Of a stretch of 64,000 nt of DNA, positions 24,501 to 35,013 are shown piece by piece. The notes below the pieces were generated by a model, which saw nothing but the letters and a program-made list of their open reading frames with translations, did no database searches and was not told where the DNA came from. The position numbers and the translations under genes were made by a program. The stretch is from assembly GCF_964340395.1 (NCBI RefSeq), contig NC_135552.1, positions 12,895,194-12,959,193 of the forward strand, read 5' to 3'. Within the stretch, counting starts at the first letter, position 1; the number at the start of each line of letters is the position of its first letter. The stretch comes from Glandiceps talaboti. Lineage: Eukaryota > Hemichordata > Enteropneusta > Spengelidae.

Positions 24501-27500
24501 ACTTCCTCACTGTCAGACTTTAAGTGACCATAAATATGGGAAAGTGACGTTAAAGTGTACCTAAAGTGTCAGAATTGTACTAAGGATGTTTAAAACTTGA
24601 GGATAAAGTGTTATTTTTTATTGGTTTGACTTGCACCTTTTCTAAAATAGAGAAGTGAATTTTGCGTAGATGTCGTTCAGTGGAGCCCTGACAGTTGGCA
24701 CTTCAAACAAATGAGTTGGAAATTAATCATAAAAGAGCACAAGTTAAAAAGAATGTACGTATTTCAGCAAATGTAGAAGTGAAGTGCCAAGTGACAATAT
24801 TCAGGATTCCACAAAATGTCGCCTGCCAAAGATAAGAAAATTCACTTCTCATTTTTCAAAAAAATTTCACTTCTCAAATATAGAAAGTATGTGTGACACA
24901 ATTCCAAACAACATGTGCCAGATACTAGACAGGTTACATATGATAGAATGTACACTTGGTGACCGAAAGTGTAGATTTGTTGATAAGTCATGTGAATCTG
25001 AGTCAGTTCTTGAGTGTATTGTAATCACACCTACAGTTTTGTTATTTCCATATAGTTGCCAATATTACTTTCAGATCCCCCCATTTTACAGATAACTGAA
25101 ATAGCAAACTGGTTTAACTGAAATACAGCCAACTTTCTGACTGTATATACTTGCTAGAACTCTTAATTAATATTCTTTCCATTCATCTGCCCTGATCCAG
25201 AGAACCAGATACACTGTCATAACTCACTGAGGTCTCCATAAACTGTAATTTGAGTTGGTATCACCAGGGGAGTTAAGACATCAGATGATCCAAGAAAGGG
25301 GCACCAACTGTCAGGAAATCACTATATTAAAACCACACACCATACATAAACACTACACCAACACATGCACCTGTTCATAGGAAACGATTCAACCCAAATC
25401 TACCACTGTTTTATTTGAGTCCAAAATGACTTTAAAATGTAAAAAGAAAGTCATATTACGAGGACATTACATACTACATGTATACTGAAGTGGTTTAAGT
25501 ACAGAATGTTTTATAATATATCTAGAAGTACGGCTGATTTCTACATAACAGATAAATGGTGTACACAGTACAAGTGTCTAGTACTAGGTTCATCCGGAAA
25601 TAATGTCCAAGTGTCTAGTACCATGTTCTATTAAAAGTATTGTACAAGTATGTAATACTAAATGTATGTAACACAAATAATGTACCTAGTGCCTAGTACT
25701 TTGAAATACAAGTGAAGTGCACATTTCTAGTACTGTTGTCCATGTAGTATAGAAATAATAATGTACTTATATCTATTATGGTGCTATTTTCAGTGGGTAA
25801 CTCTAGTAATCATGACCTTGATCATGAAGCAATACTTGCTATAAAAATAGTTTGGATTGGTTCGCTAAAAGTATATGAAATGTACAAGAATCTAACAAAT
25901 ATTTTTTCTCCCAAAGTTGAAAAAAGCTTAATGAATATGAAGTGGTCTGCAGTATTGGTAGATTGCTTTTGCAAATTGATTCATTTATATCTATGGCAAC
26001 CATCTTAACAAAGATTACTTGGCTCTCAATTATACATAAATTAATGTATAATACATATACACACCAGCTCAGACCACAAAATGTCTGAGACACAAGTAAA
26101 TACTGAACACGGTGAATAACTTGAAGCAAGGCAAAACCACAAAATCTGTAAAAAAAAAAATTATGTCTAGAATGAAATACATCAAAAACCATCTCAAAAT
26201 ATTAATACAATACAGGGTTAATACTTGTAATCAATAATATTAAAATTTACAGCAATCGTTTTCGAAGACCTGACGTTAAATTTATGTAACGTTTTTTGCT
26301 GAATGTGTTTGTTTTCCACTATTTATACATGTTATATATGATTATTACCTAATACTAGAATTTGTAGACAACTGAATAGGTCCCATTCCTGATATAAACA
26401 GAAGAAGAGCAAATTCAAAATGAATAAGCCTCAAATATTTGCTACTCTGTTAACTCTGTTCTCTGATCTCAGTGCAACTTTCAGTTTCTCCCAAAAAAGT
26501 CTCTGACCAACTTCATTTTCAGTCCATTTGATATATTTCTGGGTCAGTAACATCTTTCGTAAAACTCTCGGCATGTCATTATCAGGAATTTCATGTAACA
26601 ACACAAGGAGAAGAAGATTTCTCTTCTGTTGAAATAAATGATCTTGAGCCATTCTCATCTCAAAATAACACCACTCACTTTGTGCAAAGCCAGGTGACAG
26701 TATCAACATAGTTTTGTGACTAGTCTCAATACTTTCAAGAATGTTGTCAAAAATATCAATACCTGGCATAAAATTACGTTCATGTAAACAGAGTTTGAAA
26801 TTGGGTGGGTCAATATTTTCCAAATGAGGAATTAATTGCTGCATGATCCATTCTCTGTCATTTTCATTGTAACAAACAAATGCATCATATCTGATATTCA
26901 ATGGTTGCCCCTCATCATTGACTTGGAGTTGATAACCACCACGCTTTAGTTTGATGAGGAAACAACAATAGCGTATATACCAACGAAAATAAACACAAAG
27001 TCCAATACAAATTGCTGAGAAGGCTAAAATACAAGTAACAGGTACTGAAATCATAAATGCTAGATTACATTTCCATCCAAAGGTCAAAGTTGAAATAGAC
27101 TTTCCGTTCATATTGTACGGCTCTACACATTTGATAATGGATGGTTTCACATAGACTTTTCTGTCCGTTTTCATCCATTCTACAAAATCCTTCATCTTGC
27201 ATTTTGAGCAGTCTAAACGATTATTCTCAAATATAAAAGCCGTCAAATTATGTAGATTTCTCAGTGCATGTGTATTAATTTGACTGATTTGTGTGCCCAC
27301 AGTTATCAGTATTTCAAAATGAATAAATTTTGGCAGCATTTCAACCATGAATTTATTTGTTAGGTCATGTACACCTGACAGAGACAGTTCTTTGAGATTT
27401 GGGAATAAATATATGAACTCAAAAATATCAGTTGGTTTTTCAAAATGTACATTCTGAAGTGTTAAAAATACCAGAGAAGGAAGCGTATTGTTTGGAATTA

Positions 27501-29654
27501 CTGCAAGACATATGTTCTCAATACGTAGAGTTTCCAAACTTGACATATTCTGTAATAAAGTTACAAAATTGTCACAAGAAGCAGCTTCTCTTAAACTATT
27601 TAAGGAGAACTGTTTAAGTGATGTAATTTCTAAATGAAATTTCCAGGTATATGTGACAGTCATCCATAGTGTCTTAAGGTTTGTAAGTTTATCCAGATAA
27701 CTTCGCGGATATGCAATGTTCTCACCACTGTTTTTAACATTTAGTGACTCCAATGAAATCATTTCAGAGAATAATCCGTAATCCAGGATATCAAGAGTGT
27801 TATGAGACAAATCTAATATTTTTAGTTTAGTCAAGGAAGAGAAAGCATCAGAATGAATGGAAGTTATCTTGTTATAGGACATATCCAACTCTATCAGAGA
27901 AGTCATGTTTATAAAAGCATCAGAAGGAATGTAACCTTTAAAGTTATTGTTATCTAGATACAGGTATTGTAAAGTGGTAAGATTCTGTACATTTGCAAAC
28001 AATTCTTCAATTCTGTATGGTTCATTGAAGGTATTCCACTGTATTTGCAATGTTGTCACAGATGTCAAATCATTGAAAACTCCACTTGGAATGTCATAAA
28101 AGTAATTGTCTTGTAATTTCAAATTTTTCAAGTTTTGTAAGCCATTGAATATTTGTATAGGAAATTGAAATTGAGAATTTCCTACTAATGCCAAAGTTTT
28201 CAAATATGGCATCCATTGGAAAACTCCAGCAGACAAGTTGGTGTCTTCAACATCATGCATGTTTTGTATCAACAGTTCTTGTAACTTTGATGTTTTTAGA
28301 CCTTTAAACGTAGTAGTTGTGATCCCTAATGCTGTTATTTCATGTCCCACACTCAGAATTTTGATGTCAGAATGTTCAAGATCATACAGTAACTTCTCCA
28401 GACACTCACCGTTGATTGGATTATCCGTCAAGTCCAGCTCTGAAGCTCTAACTGCATTAAATGTACCATTAATTGGACATTTCAAATTATTGTCTGATAA
28501 ACTCAGCTGCTTCAGTTGGACATCCCCAAATGTTATACTCTGTATATTGGAATCATTGATGTTACTGTTATTAAGAGATACTACCTCTAGTTTTGGAAAG
28601 TCTCCCAAATCAATGTCCCCACAATCACTGTTAAATTCCATGCCTGGAAAATGAATGATTTCAATATTTGTCAAAGGTTTCAGAAATTGCCTTGAAAGAC
28701 AGACAAAGCTGTTCCAACCACCAAAATCCAAAATTCGTAGTTTCTTCAGGTCTTTAAATGTGTCATCAGCTAGTTGAGTTATTGAATTTCCATCCAGATA
28801 TAACTCTTGCAAATTTACAAGTCCTTGAAATGGAGAAGTGTATAACATTTCAGTTCTAGTAAAACTTGGAACAAGTGTGACTTGGTTTCTCATAGATGTT
28901 AACAAGTTATCTGTAATGTTTGACAGTTTGTTTCCAGAGAGGTCTAATATTTCTAGTTGAGAGACATCCTTGAAAGCAAATGCTTCAATGTAGAAAATAA
29001 GGTTTGATGATAAATCCATTATTTTCAGGTGATGAAGTCCTTGTAGAGAGTTTGAGTTTAGAGTTTCTATTTGATTTAGTGAGAGCGCAAGATACTGCAG
29101 CTGTTGTAAACTTGCTAAACTGCCTGGTGGTAAGGACTTGATGTTGTTATCAGATAAGTCAAGATTTGTAGCAAATGTTGGTAAATTCCCAGGAATTCTG
29201 TCCAATTCTCTCTGACTGCAGTCCACGTAAGACTGGTTGTACACCTTGCATGGTACATCTGAGATGACCACACGAATATCAGCAATCAGGAGTAAGATTC
29301 CCGTCTGGAGAACTGTATAGTATGTCATAAACATCTTGTCAAAATGTTTTTTTTTTCAATGTAAGAAGAAATATCTCAGATCAGGTACTCACGTATGTCA
29401 CAAAGTGTGTATTAAGCAACTTGGAGAATATCACAGCAGCCTGATCAGAGTGAAAATTTTATCTCTATATGTATGGTGATGGCACGTCTACTTATTGGCT
29501 GTCATGTGAATGATGTATTATTGAGATACATGTTGATCTTTTAATCAAATATTAACTTTTTGTCATTTGTGGTAGGGGTGTGTGTATGGTACTGTATGTA
29601 AACCTAAAAAGATTATGAATGAAAAAATGAACTTGAAATGGTGAATTTTAGACA

Positions 29655-29696
<42 letters not shown>

Positions 29697-32600
29697 ACTT
29701 GTAGAATGAGGCACACCAAAAGTGCAAGCATACATGTATAAATATTAAAAAGTTGTTAAAACTTGTCTAACAATATGCACTGAAATATCATGATGAATAT
29801 TAGGCCTTGTAGTTCTATACTCAGACACTTTTTAGGATGTCAAAGTAAATGATGTCATTGTTGAAACCATCCTGTCCAGGTAGTTGGTATCAGTTCTACA
29901 TTGCTTCCTTTGCAAGTCGTAGGACTCTGCATCAGTTTTGAGTGTAATGCAAACAGGTTGTCAAAGTTGGTTATTGGTATCAGTTCGACATTGCTTCCTT
30001 TGCTAGTCATAGGACTCTGTGTCAGTTTTGAGCGTAATGCAAACAGGTTGTCAAAGTTGGTTTCTGATCCCCTGTATTTCATTGATATGCAACAGTTTAT
30101 TGAAATTATATCCAAATATGGGCTTCTTATATTATGTCAAGAATAACAAATATAGAATATTTATTGGCATATGACAAACAGAATGAAGTGAAGTCAGCTT
30201 AGCATGTGTGTATGTGTGTAAGAACCTGTCTGTTTTAAGCTATGCGCATGAGTGCTTGTGTGTGTGTCTCTGTGTGTCTGTGTCTCTGTGTGTAAGAACT
30301 TGTCTGTTTTAAGATATGCGCAAGAGTGTGCTTGTGTGTGTGTCTGTGTGTGTCTGTGTGTAAAAACCTGTCTGTTTTAAGCTATGCGCAAGAGTGTGCT
30401 TGTGTGTGTGTCTGTGTGTAAGAACCTGTCTGTTTTAAGCTATGCGCAAGAGTGTGCTTGTGTGTGTGTGTGTGTAAGAACCTGTGTGTTTTAAGATATG
30501 CGCAAGAGTGTACTTGTGTCTGTGTCTGTGTGTAAGAACCTCTGTTTTAAGGTGCAAGAGAATGTGCATGTGTGTGTGTTCATACATTTTGTATTACTAG
30601 TATGTGTGTGAAAACCTGTCTGTTTTAAGCTATGCATACTGTGGGTGCATGTACACATCTCTGTTTGTGTAAACTACTACAACTCAGACTTTAGGATTTA
30701 TCAGTTCAAAAGTGGTAGCTTTGAACTGATATGTTCTAACAGACAGTCATGGAACAGAAAGTTAATAAATAAACACACATGATACAGTAATGAGTTACTC
30801 AAGTCAAACTGTGACTCACTGAAAGAAGTAATATCTGTGTCTAGAACTGAGTACGACTGTGTTCTTGTAGTTCACTTCCCTATTCAGTGATGAAATAGGG
30901 TGTGACCTAAATAGCAACATTGTATGATTATGTCCATTTGACTTAAACCTGCACTGGCTGCAACTGGGACATTTTTTGACATCTCAATTTTGTATACACT
31001 TAGCCTACCTGTAGACTTGAAGTACTATCGCTACTACACTATTCCGCTATCCCAACTGTAACCTACCTGTAGACTTGAAGTACTATCACTACTACACTAT
31101 TCCGCTATCCCAACTGTAACCTACCTGTAGACTTGAAGTACTATCACTACTACACTATTCCGCTATCCCAACTGTAACCTACCTGTAGACTTGAAGGACT
31201 GTCACTACTACAGTATTCTGTTATCCTAACTATATAGCCTACCTCTGTAAACTTGCAAGACTATCGTTATCAGAACCACACAATTTATTTTTTATGCCTA
31301 ACTGACATTTTTTATTTTTTTTTAAATTTTCGTCCTCCTTCAAAGTCTTTTCTGACTCCTATTTTGAGCTGGTATTAAGCTATGACTACACATAATGTGT
31401 GCAAAACATTAGGCTAAGCGTAAATCTGAATAGAATTTGATGTATGTGGGTAGACGGGTCACATTTATAAATGTTGATTGTGTGATTTAAATGTCTAATT
31501 ATGTATTCGACCAATCACAGTCTATGGTGAAATGCCATTCAAAACCTCCTGGAAGTAGGAGTCAGAGTAGACTTGGAAGGACAGCAAAAATTCCAAAAAT
31601 TAAAATGTCACTTAGGATAGCAGAATAGTGTAGTACTAGTAGCGATAATCCTTCAAGTCTACAGGTAGGCTACAGTTAGGATAGCAGAATAGTGTAGTAC
31701 TAGTAGCGATAATCCTTCAAGTCTACAGGTAGGCTACAGTTAGGATAGCAGAATAGTGTAGTACTAGTAGCGATAATCCTTCAAGTCTACAGGTAGGCTA
31801 CAGTTAGGATAGCAGAATAGTGTAGTACTAGTAGCGATAATCCTTCAAGTCTACAGGTAGGCTACAGTTAGGATAGCAGAATAGTGTAGTACTAGTAGCG
31901 ATAATCCTTCAAGTCTACAGGTAGGCTACAGTTAGGATAGCAGAATAGTGTAGTACTAGTAGCGATAATCCTTCAAGTCTACAGGTAGGCTACAGTTAGG
32001 ATAGCAGAATAGTGTAGTACTAGTAGCGATAATCCTTCAAGTCTACAGGTAGGCTACAGTTAGGATAGCAGAATAGTGTAGTACTAGTAGCGATAATCCT
32101 TCAAGTCTACAGGTAGGCTACAGTTAGGATAGCAGAATAGTGTAGTACTAGTAGCGATAATCCTTCAAGTCTACAGGTAGGCTACAGTTAGGATAGCAGA
32201 ATAGTGTAGTACTAGTAGCGATAATCCTTCAAGTCTACAGGTAGGCTACAGTTAGGATAGCAGAATAGTGTAGTACTAGTAGCGATAATCCTTCAAGTCT
32301 ACAGGTAGGCTACAGTTAGGATAGCAGAATAGTGTAGTACTAGTAGCGATAATCCTTCAAGTCTACAGGTAGGCTACAGTTAGGATAGCAGAATAGTGTA
32401 GTACTAGTAGCGATAATCCTTCAAGTCTACAGGTAGGCTACAGTTAGGATAGCAGAATAGTGTAGTACTAGTAGCGATAATCCTTCAAGTCTACAGGTAG
32501 GCTACAGTTAGGATAGCAGAATAGTGTAGTACTAGTAGCGATAATCCTTCAAGTCTACAGGTAGGCTACAGTTAGGATAGCAGAATAGTGTAGTACTAGT

Positions 32601-34943
32601 AGCGATAATCCTTCAAGTCTACAGGTAGGCTACAGTTAGGATAGCAGAATAGTGTAGTACTAGTAGCGATAATCCTTCAAGTCTACAGGTAGGCTACAGT
32701 TAGGATAGCAGAATAGTGTAGTACTAGTAGCGATAATCCTTCAAGTCTACAGGTAGGCTACAGTTAGGATAGCAGAATAGTGTAGTACTAGTAGCGATAA
32801 TCCTTCAAGTCTACAGGTAGGCTACAGTTAGGATAGCAGAATAGTGTAGTACTAGTAGCGATAATCCTTCAAGTCTACAGGTAGGCTACAGTTAGGATAG
32901 CAGAATAGTGTAGTACTAGTAGCGATAATCCTTCAAGTCTACAGGTAGGCTACAGTTAGGATAGCAGAATAGTGTAGTACTAGTAGCGATAATCCTTCAA
33001 GTCTACAGGTAGGCTACAGTTAGGATAGCAGAATAGTGTAGTACTAGTAGCGATAATCCTTCAAGTCTACAGGTAGGCTACAGTTAGGATAGCAGAATAG
33101 TGTAGTACTAGTAGCGATAATCCTTCAAGTCTACAGGTAGGCTACAGTTAGGATAGCAGAATAGTGTAGTACTAGTAGCGATAGTCCTTCAAGTCTACAG
33201 GTAGGCTACAGTTAGGATAGCAGAATAGTGTAGTACTAGTAGCGATAATCCTTCAAGTCTACAGGTAGGCTACAGTTAGGATAGCAGAATAGTGTAGTAC
33301 TAGTAGCGATAGTCCTTCAAGTCTACAGGTAGGCTACAGTTAGGATAGCAGAATAGTGTAGTACTAGTAGTGATAGTCCTTCAAGTCTACAGGTAGGCTA
33401 CAGTTAGGATAGCAGAATAGTGTACATATAGTAGTGATAATCCTTCAAGTCTACAGGTAGGCTACAGTTAGGATAGCAGAATAGTGTAGTACTAGTAGTG
33501 ATAGTCCTTCAAGTCTACAGGTAGGCTACAGTTAGGATAGCAGAATAGTGTAGTACTAGTAGTGATAATCCTTCAAGTCTACAGGTAGGCTACAGTTAGG
33601 ATAGCAGAATAGTGTAGTAGTATTAGTCCTTCAAGTCTACAGGTAGGCTACAGTTAGGATAGCAGAATAGTGTACATATAGTAGCACAGACAAGTAAGAA
33701 GATGATACTTGTCTGTGGTAGTAGTGACAGTCCTTCAAGTCTACAGATAGGCTACAGTTAGGATAGCAGAATGTAAGAAAACGTAAAGAATTTGTGTATC
33801 TTTGTACAAATCTCAAAATTAGTGTCTCCATCGACCAAAAAACATCAAATTTGCTTGTAGAAAACGTTATCATTCACACTACATGCTGTGAAAGCATGTG
33901 CAAAGATAGATGCTACTGATAGTGCACAACCTAGCTTATGTTTCTATATTGAGTAATTGAATGACCACTACTATATGATGTATACATATTGAGGCAAATC
34001 AAATCTATCATGGTGTCAAATGCAACACCAGGCTTCACTCAACATTTCAACCTCACTACACAACCTACGGATAATCAAGTACTATTTACAATGTTTTTTT
34101 TATAAGTACTTTCAGAGCAATAATGCAATATACATACACTGATGAATTTTCATTTGAAGTAATTCAGCAATTTTTAGAAAATCTATCCTTTTTTACTTGA
34201 TGAAAAGAAATTGTCTCAAATGCAGCCAGTGCAGTTTTAGAAATAATTATATGATCAAGGTACATATTCTTTATTTCCTGATCATTTACAAATGATTTTA
34301 ACCTCTGTTTTACAGATTTTGAATTGTTTGAATAGCTACACGGATATGTTTGATTATTTACATTTCTCGGATCAATATTCTGGTGTTAAAATCAACACAG
34401 AGTAAGTATTGAATGTTTCCATATCTGGTGTGTATTCTATGTATGTGCTAATGGATTGGTTCAGAACTAGAAAAGTAAAATTCATTAGTTTATAAAAAAA
34501 ATAAAGGGGAGTGCTCATCCTTCAGTTTTAGAATATAAATGATGTCAAATATCACAATAGTCTTGTAACAAGAGCTTGGATCTGCACTCGGAAGATCACC
34601 AAACAAAAATTGAGGATGACTGTACCACTGATGGCACACCTTTAGTTTTTAAAGTTAGCAGAATTGCCCAAGGGTCTAACAGCTACATTAAATATACCGG
34701 ACTGGTAGATGTGTGTTAGTTGTGCACAATTCTCTCGCCGAGATTTCTGTTGATATAAATTTATGCATTTACTATCACTGATGTACACATTGTGATTTGA
34801 ACTTACAGTGAAGGTCAACCCAACAAAATGCCACCCACCCAGAAAGTACTCATTTTTGGATTCAATGGTGAGTATGGTGTGAGTTTTTGTAATAAAAAAA
34901 CGCCACTGCAATTGCAAATTGGATCATTTCTATGTTTGTTGCA

Positions 34944-35013
<70 letters not shown>

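Larger units (their letters stand above)
21396..26430. repeat. Tandem duplication of about 5 kb, copy 2 (TLR C + 5' spacer)
   Basis: Sister of 16345-21395 (5,035 bp), see there. Single-base and few-base indels separate the spacers, so the event is recent relative to the divergence of A, D and E. Confidence 0.88.
7393..34315 (+). other. CCDC47 intron 7, host of four antisense TLR genes
   Basis: The donor AAG/gtatgt at 7393 and the acceptor CTCTGTTTTACAG ending at 34315 delimit a 26,923-bp intron. Every other CCDC47 intron here is 3.1 kb or smaller. It contains TLR genes A to D on the minus strand, several microsatellites, two foldback/MITE elements, and the 64-bp satellite. Confidence 0.88.

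Noticed and set aside
31615-33775. CRISPR-like array
   Set aside because: The repeats are directly adjacent with no unique spacers and the genome is eukaryotic; it is a satellite.
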